Positions 9,780 through 19,527 of a stretch of 31,764 nucleotides of DNA are shown here, piece after piece (the first letter of the stretch is position 1; each line of letters starts with the position of its first letter). Source of the stretch: Stagonosporopsis chrysanthemi. Lineage: Eukaryota; Ascomycota; Dothideomycetes; Pleosporales; Didymellaceae. The position numbers and the translations under genes are program-made. The notes below the pieces were generated by a model. That model made no database searches. It worked only from the letters and a program-made list of their open reading frames with translations, and was not told the DNA's origin. Where the stretch lies: the NCBI GenBank assembly GCA_022560025.1, contig JAFISE010000270.1, positions 1 through 31,764 of the forward strand. Direction: 5' to 3'.

Positions 9780-12700
9780 ATTTCCTTACTTTTACTATTC
9801 TTTGCAACTAAGAGCTTAGTGTTTAACTCCGCTTCTTAGTTAACACTAGCGCCTAAGAGTTTTTGTTTTTAAACTCTAATATTGTATATTTTATCTCTAC
9901 TTTACTTTATAAACTTATCTAAAAACTACTTTTTTTAGTTTAGGTTAAAAGGTTCTAAGATTAAATTACCTTTTTAATAACCTAGTATATATAGTTATAC
10001 CTTATAGTTGATAGCTAGAAGGTATATAACTACTTTTTTATTATTGTAGATCTTAGATTATAAGATTGCATTATTAGAATTAAATAGCTTAAGCGCTTTA
10101 AACTGCAACTTAATACAGATAGGTCTTAGTTAATATAGCCTGCTAAATACCTTTAATTATATAATTCTGCGCTGCCCCTATTAATAACTTTGCAACAACC
10201 TCTTAGAGAAGGCAAAGCCTAACAAGACGTAGAGTAATAGAATGCTTTATAAGAACAGAAAGAGTATTAGCAATAATACAGCCTTAGTACTACTATTTAA
10301 TATATAAAAAGTATATTAAAGTTGCCTAAGTTTTGTTTGCAACCTCTAGTACTACCTAACAAGGCAGTAAACACTCTTGTAACTAGTCTAACTAAGATTA
10401 ATACTATTACTATGCTCTTAGCTAATACTTTCTACTTCTTAATAAAGAAACTACAAAACAAGTTCTTTACAACTAATTTATACAAGATTAATTGTATTTT
10501 AGAAAAGAAGTGTAACTAAGACAACTCTAACAACGCCTAACTAATCTAGGAATACTTACTAGCCTAATACTCTTAGTATACTAATATATTTAGTAAGGCA
10601 GAAGCTAAAAGCCTTCTAGAACACTGCTCTTACAACTACAAGATTGTTCTAGAAGAACCTTTGCCTAACTACTATTCTTTCTTATATAAACAGAACCTTA
10701 AAGAACTTAAGGCAACTAAGAAGTTTGTGCAGAATCAACTCTAACATAGTTAAATTCAATATAGCTAAAGCTTATTTATGTTACTTATACTATATATATA
10801 AAAACTAAATAAAAGCCTGTATATCTGTATAGACTATTATAAATTAAATAATTTAACTTATAAAGACTTCTATCTAATACTATATATAGATAAGCTGCTT
10901 GCCTAACTATTTAAGGCAAAGATATTTATAAAGTTTAATATTTAATTAGCTTTTAACTAAATCTATATAGATCCTGCTTCTAAAGAGTATACTATATTCT
11001 AGATGTGTTATAGTATATATAAGTACAAGGTCTTACTATTTAGTTTGTATAATAGCTCTGCTATGTACTAACACTATATAAACAATATTCTAATTAACTA
11101 CTTAGATAACTTCTATATTGCTTACTTAGATAATATCTTTATCTACTCTAAAGACACTTAGACTTACTAGATATATATTAAAAAAGTTCTAGAATATCTT
11201 TACTTTATAAGCTTGTAGATTAATATTAAGAGAAGTAAATTCTATATAACTTACACTTAGTACCTTAGGTACATACTTATAAACAAAGGTATTAAGGTTA
11301 ATTCTAAGAAAGTACAAGTTTTAATAGATTAGAAGTTACTAATAACTATTATAAGTGTAAAATTGTTCTTAGGCTTTACTAGTTTCTATTAACAATTTGT
11401 GCCTAAGTTTTCTTAGGTAGTAAAACCTTTAATTACGTTGTAGAGTCTGTTAAATACCTTTAGATAGACTCTAGACTGCTAGGCTAGCTTTAAGAAGCTT
11501 AAACAGAGCCTATTAGCTATCTTAACCCTGTACTACTTTAACCTAGACCTTAAAACAAAGCTTAAAACTAACGTATTAGATAGAGTAGTAGCTAGCGTTA
11601 TGTCTTAGAAACACGCAGATAACTGCTAGTACCTTACAGCGTTCTATAGCTGTTCTCTATTAGGTTTAGAGCTTAACTAAAAGATCTATAATAAAGAGCT
11701 CTTTGCTATTCTCTAAGCCTTTAAGAAGTAAAGAGCTAAGCTAACGTCTATGCCTAATTAGATCTGTGTCTACTCTAACTACTGTTCTCTAGAATATTTT
11801 ATAACTACTAAAGTCTTAAATACCTAACAAGCTAGGTAAGCAGAGGTACTTGCGCTGTTTAACTTCTAAATTAAGTATACTCTAGAGAAGAATAATAAGA
11901 AGGCTAATATCTTTAGTTAAAGAGAGCAAGACTTAGCTAACCTTAAGACAGCTTAGGAAGATAATTACTCCTAAGTAATTTTAAGTCTCTAACAACTCTA
12001 TAACTATATTAACTCTAATCTTGCCTAAGTCTATCTTTTATATTTCTTAGTACACACTATCTATACCTTACAGACAGAAATATAGTTAGACTCCTTAGAA
12101 CTAATTAAAGCTATTCTAAGATATAATTGCTAAGCCTTTAAAAAAAAGTATAAATTACTAGCTTCTAGCTATTAGATTTATAACAGGCTGCTTCTATACT
12201 AAAATTGTCTGTGCATAGTCTTAGACTTATTACTGTATACTTGCTTTATCTAAGAAGCTTATAACTAAGTATCTACTACTTATCTAAGTACAAAGAAAAC
12301 TTACTAGCTACTATCTTAATAGTATTACTAGCAAGGTATAGGCGCTAGCTGTAAACAATATATATAAAACTGTATCCCCTATTACTGTAGGTATTTAAAG
12401 CAGACTTAACTCTATAAGTATCTCTACTTACTACCTATTCTTAATTAACTTATACAGCACCTATACATAGATTTTAAAGATTTTCTAAAGGACAAAGCTA
12501 GATACAATTAAATACTTGTTATTATTAACTACTTAATAAAACAAGCAATTACTATCTTATACTATAAGATAATAACTATACAAGAGATAGCTTCTTTATT
12601 TATCTAATAAGTCTATTGTTTTAGTTATACCTTTAAGTTAATAGTATCTAATTATAGACTCTAGTTTGTGTCTTGTTTCTAGTCTAAGTTTTGTTAGATT

Positions 12701-13620
12701 ATTAGCGTTAAAGTTAAGCATTCTACTACCTACTATAAAGAAACTAACAGCTAAACAGAGATTATAAACAAGTACATTAACTAGCAGCTATAACTGTTTA
12801 TAATATACTATTAAGATAACTAGTCTAAATTACTACTGCTTATTAACTATATAAAGCTTACTTTACTTTATTCTAGTATTAGAATAACTTTCTATTAAGT
12901 ATTGTTTAGAAGTAAACCTAGACAGAGCTAGTAGTAGAATAGACTTAATATAGTTATAGCTTCTTATAACAACTTAAACTACTAAGATATACTTGCTCTA
13001 GCAACCTGCATACACTAAGCTTAGAAGGTAGCTAAAGAGAATATAGAAAAGGCGCAGCTGTAAATAAGAGCTACTAAGGACAAGCACTGCAGTCTAGTTA
13101 ACTAAGTAGTAAGTAATAAGGTATACGTATTAACTAAGAACTTAGCTATTAAGCATTCTAGCTAAAAGCTATCTAACTTATAGAAAAGTCTATTTAAAGT
13201 TCTTAAGCAAGTTAGTTATTTATAGTGTTTAAAACTTCTTCTTAGTTTATAAATTTACAATGTCTTTACCTTAGATATACTCTGCAAAGACTTAGCAGAC
13301 TCTCTGCCTAGACAAGAAGCCTTAAAACTCTTAAGTGTCTTAATCTAAGAAGTTAAAGAATAGAAAGTGTATAAGATACTAGTAAGCAAGCTTTTCTAAC
13401 AACATTTAAAGTACTGTATAAGCTAAGTAGAATACAACTTTAACTTTACCTAGTACCTAGCAGAAAACTTTAAGAACGCTCTTTACAAGCTAAGAGTGTT
13501 TTATAATATATATTTTTAATTACTAGGTCTTTTAAAGTAGTTACTAAATTAGATTAAATCTTAGAAAGAAAACAGCTAGTAATAGTTTAAGTAAGCACGT
13601 TATAAATTTAAAAGATAAAG
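9780..13620 (+). pseudogene. pol polyprotein remnant with chromodomain (copy B)
   Basis: One frame (codon starts at 10322 plus multiples of 3) can be followed from the protease C-terminus (VDLRL*DCIIRIK*L at 10046) to about 13600. A 65-codon uninterrupted stretch sits at 10322-10519. Landmarks: RT box AYLDNIFIYS with YLDN at 11123-11134 in place of YLDD; RNase H segment ending near 11930; integrase with YIDF near 12460 and SNYRL*FV at 12647, where Asn (12650-12652) replaces the catalytic Asp; terminal chromodomain from E*KVYKIL at 13358, through the Y-x-(V/I)-S-W-like core, to about 13510. Interruptions are TAG/TAA. Sequence, spacing and chromodomain type differ from element 1, so this is a separate family. 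Confidence 0.8.
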
Positions 13621-13671
13621 AAAATCTAGACTACTTTAAACTTCTACTAACCTAGCTAAGTAATAAAAAAA

Positions 13672-14780
13672 AACGTCTACTCTACTATGCAGGTAATAAT
13701 TAAGCTAGAGCCTTACTAATATTACTTATCTCTTTTTTAGCATCTACTATAAGAGTATCTTAAAGAAGCTAAGCCTTTTTAAGTATAGTTTGCTTTAGAC
13801 TCTTGCTCTTAGTACTCTACTATAGAGCCTTAACTACTAGAGCCTGTAAAGATACTACTACCTGCCTTAGCTCTGCTACCTTATTACGCAGGGACTTTAC
13901 CTACACAGTAAGTACTTTTATTACCTTTACTAAGGCTTAATTAGTAATAGGCTAGACATAGTACTAATAAAGTAATATATTAGCAGCTAACACTTTTTTA
14001 AGCTATATAGTTGCTACTTATATAATATTTACTAAAGTATAAGCTAACTAACAAAGGTTACTCTAAGCAGTCTAATAAACAGCTTATATAGCTGTTGCTT
14101 CTAGCTCTCTTAACTCTTTACTTTTCTCTACTATAGCTTCTTTTTATATAACAAGGTTGCTTTAAAAAGTATTATACTTAGGTTTAATATAAATTAGCAC
14201 TTATTTAAAAGTTAGCCTAAAGACTAATAGAAAGAGAGTAATAGTAATTAAACTAGATAATACTTCTTATTCTAAAGTATATAATAAGCATACTTTAATA
14301 ATAATACCTTATTAAAAGTATATACTACTACGTTCTTCTATATAAAGGCTTAAATTAAACAAAGGTAGATAACCTAATAGGCTACTATAAGAGTACTAGA
14401 AAAGACAGGTATTAGCATAGTAACTAAAAAATAAGCCTAGCAACAGTTAGTAGTAATTAGATAGAGTTGTTTAAAGTACTTGTAGTAGGAATTAAGTTCT
14501 GTTAAAGAATAGAAATAGGCAGAGTATACGTTGTTTACTTAAAAAGCACGCTGTAAGCAATTTAACCTAATTAGAAAGTAGATTAAACGTGTTTCTACAG
14601 TTACTATAACTTTAGTAAAAGCTACCTTATTATAGTATAAGCTTGTATAATAGCTATAAGCTTAGTAATAATCTAATTTGCTTAGTTATTGTTACTAGAA
14701 AGCTTATCTAGAATAGATAAGTGCAGAGTAGCTAATATAGCTTATGCAGCAAAACCTAAATAGAAGTTAATAATAGTAAA
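13672..14780 (+). pseudogene. Possible third ORF downstream of pol (copy B)
   Basis: Between the chromodomain and the polypurine tract lies about 1.3 kb, longer than an untranslated region usually is. A plus-strand frame starting at ATG 13686 reads with few interruptions other than TAG/TAA (MQVIIKLEPY... then Leu/Gln-rich) to about 14220. A second frame is better from about 14350 to 14780, with blocks such as KARCKQFNLIRK. The two frames may be one ORF with an indel, or two. I do not recognise the product. Because TAG/TAA are tolerated in this reading, chance openness is a real risk. Confidence 0.3.
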
Positions 14781-14901
14781 AGAAGACTAGAGTCTTAGAA
14801 TAGATAGAAGTTAGATATATTCTATACTCTACTAAAGTTTAAACCTTTATAGTATAAGTATTTTTCTTATAATTTTACAGAATTAAAGACAATCTGCCTA
14901 T

Positions 14902-14915
14902 AAAAAAGAAAGTAA
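14902..14915 (+). promoter_or_regulatory. Polypurine tract of copy B
   Basis: AAAAAAGAAAGTAA lies directly before the 3' LTR start TATAAGAACAAG. It serves as the plus-strand primer in LTR element replication and matches in position the purine stretch before LTR 1. Confidence 0.55.
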
Positions 14916-15180
14916 TATAAGAACAAGCCTAGTTCTATAAGCTTACTTTATACTACCTAACTTTAATCTGTCTTCTAACTACTTCTTAGTATAGTCTTCT
15001 CTAAGCTTCTAGGTATAAGAAAAGAAGCTTTTACAGAGTTTAGATAGATAGTTTTAAAGTATTCTTTTGTACAAGACCTATAGAAATAGAGATCTAGTCC
15101 TATAGTTTATCTTAGTGCTTTAATATACTTTGTAGCAGATACCTATACAATTTAGACCTTTCTAGTATCCTGTGTTGTTA
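14916..15180 (+). repeat. Truncated 3' LTR of copy B
   Basis: The first 265 bp correspond to LTR 2 from 7959 to about 8234, with about 11 bp of net deletion. The match ends at ...TGTGTTGTTA, where the sequence switches to an inverted piece of the leader. The remaining 550 bp of the LTR are missing. Confidence 0.75.
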
Positions 15181-16228
15181 TAAGTATTCTTTAGCTAATC
15201 TAGAGGTATAACTCTAGACAAAGGCTATATATATATATACACTCTAATAATAGTCTATATTAATCTTAAGTTAGTCTTAAATAGAAGTATACTATTACTA
15301 AAAGATAAGGTAAGTTTTATTTATAAGAACCTTAATATTAAGAGTTTTTTTAGAGAGCTTTTTGCATACTATAAGTACTAAGATAGCTTCTAATAGCTGC
15401 TTTATAGTAGATTAATATAGTATACCTATTAGTAGTGTTTTTATTATAGGTAGAGGGCAATCTACTAGAGCAAGACTAGTACGTAACTAAGCAAGTTTCT
15501 ACTATAGTTAAGCTATCTCTTCTAAGAGATTGTAGTAAGATAGCTCTAAATTAGATCTATTATTAGTAGTAGATAGTTGTGCTAATATAGGGCCCTAGAG
15601 GCGTCTAGCTCTTAATTAGTTCTAAGACTAAGTAGTAGGTCCTATAGTAGTACTTAATATTAGAGTTCTATCTAAATTAAGTAGGTTATTAATAGTGTTT
15701 AAGTATCTATCTTAGCGCAATTTAATATAGCTTTTCTAAAGTTAATTCTAAAGTAGTAAGTTATAAGAAGTTCTAAACTTATAAGCTTTAGTTATTAAGA
15801 AATCTCTAGTATCTTAACTATTATATAAATAATTTAAGGACTTATTTAGTTTAAGTGTAATACTCTAGCTATACTTGTGCAAATAACTAAATAAACTATA
15901 GCAATATTATTATAAGGCTATTACTAGCTAAGACAAGTTTTAAAGTATAATATAACAATATAAGATACTAAAAAAGTCTAAATTATATAAGTATCTACTA
16001 TAAAGTATATAAAAGTACTAAGATAAACTATAAGACTAAATCTTTATTCTTATAGGTTTTATATAAAAGAATACTTTAAAACTATCTATCTAAACTCTGT
16101 AGAGACTTTCTGTCTTATACCTAGAAGCTTAGAGAAGACTGTACTAAGGAGTAGTTAGAAGATAGATCTAAGTTAGGTAGTTGTTAGGTAGTATAAAGTA
16201 AGCTTAAAGAACTAGGCTTGTTCTTATA
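15181..16228 (-). mobile_element. Chromovirus 2 copy C: inverted 5' LTR plus leader fragment
   Basis: Read on the minus strand, 16228 to 15403 is a full 826-bp LTR (start TATAAGAA, end CTACTATA; AGATCT at the same internal offset as in LTR 2), followed by 222 bp of leader down to 15181. It stops at the leader position equivalent to about 9003-9005 of copy B. Nothing of gag or pol follows. With the truncated LTR at 14916-15180 it forms an inverted repeat with arms of about 265 bp. Confidence 0.75.
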
Positions 16229-17430
16229 CTAACCTTTACTTATACTAAGTTAATACTAAGTAAGTAGAAGTTAGGTTGTCTCTACTTAGAGTAGAGATTA
16301 GATTAAGAGTACTAAAAAAAATACTAAAAATTAGCTTTGCTAACTCTAACTATATATAGAAACAATTTATAGAATTCTAAATCTATTATTTAAAGCAAAC
16401 ATTTCTATTAGATACTAGAATTATAGAGAATTATTATTATAAGAAATTATTATTTTAAGTAATTATTAGTATAGAAAAAGTAAGTAATTACTCTTTATAG
16501 ATATACTTAAAGAATTAGAGTTAGAATATAAATATATATACTTATTATTAGAACCTAGCCTAAGCTGCTAAGCTAAACAAGCACTAAAAAGGTTAATAAT
16601 ACTTATAGACTGTAAGTATAAGCTTAGAGCAGTACTATATTATTACAGTTAGCCTAGCTAGAGTCTAATAGTCTAGAGCCTAATAGCTAAGGCCTAACAC
16701 TTATTAGTTAAATAACTTTTTACTACTACTAAAAGTACTAAGTCTATTATAGTATTAAAGAGCTACCTTAGAATCTTTCTATTAAATAGTAACTCTCTTT
16801 ATATATATAGTATTTAGTTTAATATCTAATAATATTAGCATCTATATTAAATTATATTTATAAATATATATACTTTTAAGATAATATACTAAGAAAGCTT
16901 TACTTATCTTTTAAATAGCTTTAATTATAGAGTATTAGAAATAAGCATTGCTTATTACCTAGATATTCTATATAATTTTGCAAGTAAAGCGCACAAATAG
17001 CAGCTTATAGAAAAGAAGTTTACTACCTTTCTAATAGTAATAGATTTTATAAAGAGTAATAGTTATAAAGAATTAGAATAGTTTTATAATAATAGCTTGT
17101 AATAACCTACTACTAGGCTTATAGTACTAAGGCTTACAAGCAAGTTTAGTAGATAAAAGCATTTTATAGGTAGCTTTTATAGTAAAAGGCTTAGCTTTTA
17201 GCTTTTAAGTAATAGCCTATATACTAGCCTTGTTTATAATATTCTTAAACTTTAGTAGTATAGTAGTAGTTATACAGAGTAATAGATAGATTGTAGATAG
17301 ATTGTAGATAGTAGATATAGGTAGACAAACAAATATTTTGTAAATATTCTATAGTTATAGTAAGTTTGTTAGGCCTTACAGCTTTGTAGCTTAGTGTATA
17401 GCTATATCTATAATAACTAACTATAATAAT
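16229..17430. other. AT-rich, RIP-like DNA, unclassified
   Basis: TpA-rich sequence like that to its left. A plus-strand stretch at about 16899-17150 can be read with only TAG/TAA stops (for example AYYLDILYNFASKAHK, then FLIVIDFIKSNSYKELE), so it may be a degraded transposon ORF, but I recognise no family. A few short words near 17375-17400 (AGGCCTTACAGC) resemble the segment at 17599-17611, hinting at an older, degraded relative of it. Confidence 0.4.
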
Positions 17431-17633
17431 TGTCAGAACCCGTAGTCCGGGGGCACAGGGAAGAGTAAGGTATTGAGGCAACGAGTGGTACAATATCTAG
17501 GGATTGGATACAGGTTCAATTGGTAGACGGTAGACTGTTCGCTGCCGAGCAGGAACAGTGCGGCAGACCCCTAGCCTTTATAGTAGGCCCTGCCGTTCGG
17601 CCTTACAGCCTCTATGAACCTGGGGGGCTGACA
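17431..17633. repeat. 203-bp TGTCAG...CTGACA segment, solo-LTR-like
   Basis: The segment begins TGTCAGAACCC and ends GGGGGGCTGACA, giving a 6-bp perfect terminal inverted repeat with the TG...CA ends typical of LTRs. It is GC-balanced and without RIP damage although it touches the AT block. No matching target duplication is visible (left flank ATAAT, right flank ATACC). It may be a short solo LTR or the end of another element; being shorter than a few hundred bases, it could escape RIP. Confidence 0.4.
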
Positions 17634-17639
17634 ATACCG

Positions 17640-18420
17640 TGCATTGGTTGAATCCGTGCATTGGGTGCACGGACACGGTAGATCCGACCAAACGACCGCG
17701 AATTCGACCATACAACCGCAGACGCACCTAACCGCCATCGAATCTAACCATACAAAAAGCAAATTCGACTAAGCGGCATTAGAGTAGATCCAATCAAACA
17801 AGCATCTATCTAGACGAGTGTGTGTGAGCGGACAGAGCAGAGTCGACCAATCAACAACAGATCTGACCCGACCAAACCAGAGGAGAGGTGACCAAACCAC
17901 AGCAGAGCCCACCAAGCAACAACCTGCGTGTGTGCGCGTAGGGGCGTGCGCGTGCGAAAAGAGCACATCCAACCAAACCAAAGCAGAGCTGACCGACCGA
18001 AGGATATCACAACAGACCAAACGAGCGCAGAGCCCACCAACTAACAACAGAACAGAGCAAGCAAAATCTGCGCATGTGCGTGTGCAAGAAGAGCAGATCC
18101 AACTGAACAAGCGCAGAGCAGAGTAAACCAAGCAACGACCTGCGCGTGTGCGTGAGCGGGAAAAGCAGACCTGACGAAACTAAAGCAGACCTGACCAAGT
18201 CAGAGCAAACCCAACCAAGTCAGAGCAGACCCGAACAAATGGAAAAAAAACCTACGCGTGTGCATGTGCGTAAGCCGAAAAAGCAGCTCCGGACCCAGAC
18301 CCGACCAAACAAAACAAAACAAAACAAAAAAGCACATCACATCCAACCAAAACGTGCGCGCAGAATTGACTGGACACGACACGACACAACACGACACAAC
18401 TAGAGACAACCAGAAACAAC
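17640..18420. repeat. Degenerate minisatellite region
   Basis: Words such as GACCAAACCAAAGCAGAGC and CCTGCGCGTGTGCGTG recur. The GTGTGYG-rich word appears near 17818, 17926, 18067, 18139 and 18251, that is 72-141 bp apart. The region ends in AAAAC runs (about 18305-18330) and CACGACACAACA-type runs (about 18375-18400). All frames in both strands stay partly open because of this composition; I see no gene. Confidence 0.6.
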
Positions 18421-18959
18421 GCTTGGACGATCCACCCTGATATCAGTCTTATCACCTCGCCGTGCGCTCGTCATTTACGTGCCAAGGAAGGAAGGGAGGC
18501 CGACAATTCGGGAGAACGATGGGAGGGAGGAGAGATTTGACGTTGCTGGGGCGAGGGGAAGACGGTGTGGAGGAGGTGGAAGAGCGGAGGTTGCGGGTTG
18601 TAAGGAAGGGAAGGGGAGGGAAGGCGAAGGAAGTGTGGTGCTAGCTGTGTTTCTCTTGGTGTACTGGGACGAAGAGCATCTTTGGGAGGAGAGTAGGGGT
18701 AAAAGTGCTGCGTACGGCGTTGTAGAAGTGGATAGGTTGTGACACGGATCAGAGGTATCACAGCACAGGTTTAATATGATTCGATTTGTGCACGCCAGGG
18801 CAGACTCGTCTTAGATATAGCCAGAAGCAGGTCACCGTCACGTGGGGCATGAGCTACGTACGACATGCTGGAATATACAAACCTTTGGAACTGTGATCGC
18901 GTCGGCACGGGGAGGAGCGGTGAAGGGTCGCGGGCGGGTAGGGCGTTACGAGACGGTGC
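18421..18959. other. Intergenic, no gene seen
   Basis: Balanced-GC DNA with a G/A-rich stretch at about 18480-18640. Open frames here are short, low-complexity and without recognisable domains. Confidence 0.5.
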
Positions 18960-19063
18960 GAATGAGGACGAGGCGAATAGGACGAGGCGAATGAGGACGA
19001 GGCGAATGAGGACGAGGCGAATGAGGACGAGGCGAATGAGGACGAGGCGAATGAGGACGAGGG
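18960..19063. repeat. 15-bp tandem repeat, seven units
   Basis: Seven head-to-tail copies of GAATGAGGACGAGGC. The second unit (18975-18988) lacks one G, and the last ends GGG. The unit length is divisible by three, so frames through it look open, but the 14-bp unit shifts the frame and argues against a conserved coding role. Confidence 0.9.
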
Positions 19064-19527
19064 TCGGGGGCTGCATCGAGGAGTGTTGAGAATTGAAGAG
19101 TTCGTGCTACCGAGATCGACCGTGCTTAGTGTACAGAAACCGAAGTAACCGAGTTCGACCGCTTCGACACCGACCGATGGACCGATGAAGGTGACTGGAT
19201 GCAAACCGAGCCGCATCGAGTAGGATGTCGTGGACCGACTCGCCAAAGAAAGAATTCGATCCGACTTTTCGACTGCGCATTGATTAATGTGGTGCATGGC
19301 TGCGAGCGGACTCGGCCACCACCGGTAGAAGACAGGCCCGTGACCGTTTCTCCGCTACTTGGAACCCACGCATAAAACAACTGGAAGTAAGGACACGCCA
19401 ATACGAATGTGACAGACAGGCAGCCCGGGCGCTGCCTGCGCTACGCGTGACAGCTGCTAACTCTACTCCGCAACGTCGAGGTCTTCGTGCGCGGCTGGAG
19501 GAGGAGGAGACTCGGCTGTATTGTTGG
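19064..19527. other. Downstream region of the SR protein gene
   Basis: No gene was recognised. It lies 3' of the minus-strand SR protein gene and probably contains its 3' untranslated region; no clear polyadenylation signal was seen. Confidence 0.4.

Larger units (their letters stand above)
7959..15180 (+). mobile_element. Chromovirus 2 copy B, nearly complete, RIP-degraded
   Basis: The order on the plus strand is 5' LTR (7959-8784), leader (8785 to about 9000), gag with zinc knuckle (9555-9596), protease C-terminus (about 10046-10120), RT (about 10730-11400), RNase H, integrase, chromodomain (about 13364-13510), a possible third ORF (13672-14780), a polypurine tract (14902-14915) and a 3' LTR that is cut off after 265 bp (14916-15180). 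It is only distantly related to element 1 and belongs to another chromovirus lineage. Transcription and integration functions are destroyed by stops and active-site changes. Confidence 0.8.

Noticed and set aside
17245..17493. 82-codon minus-strand frame across the AT/GC boundary
   Set aside because: It spans two unrelated composition regions and has Tyr/Leu/Ser-rich AT composition; no gene evidence.
17500..17580. tRNA-like words (GGTTCAATT, GGTAGAC)
   Set aside because: No cloverleaf with acceptor and anticodon stems could be formed; better explained as part of the LTR-like segment.
17426..17638. Target-site duplication around the 203-bp segment
   Set aside because: The flanks ATAAT and ATACC do not match, even allowing RIP transitions.
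17818..18403. Several open frames on both strands
   Set aside because: Low-complexity minisatellite DNA is open in many frames at once; no frame stands out.
18854..19297. Minus-strand frame with SSFAS repeats
   Set aside because: The repeat peptide is a by-product of the 15-bp tandem repeat; there are no domains outside it and unit 2 breaks the period.
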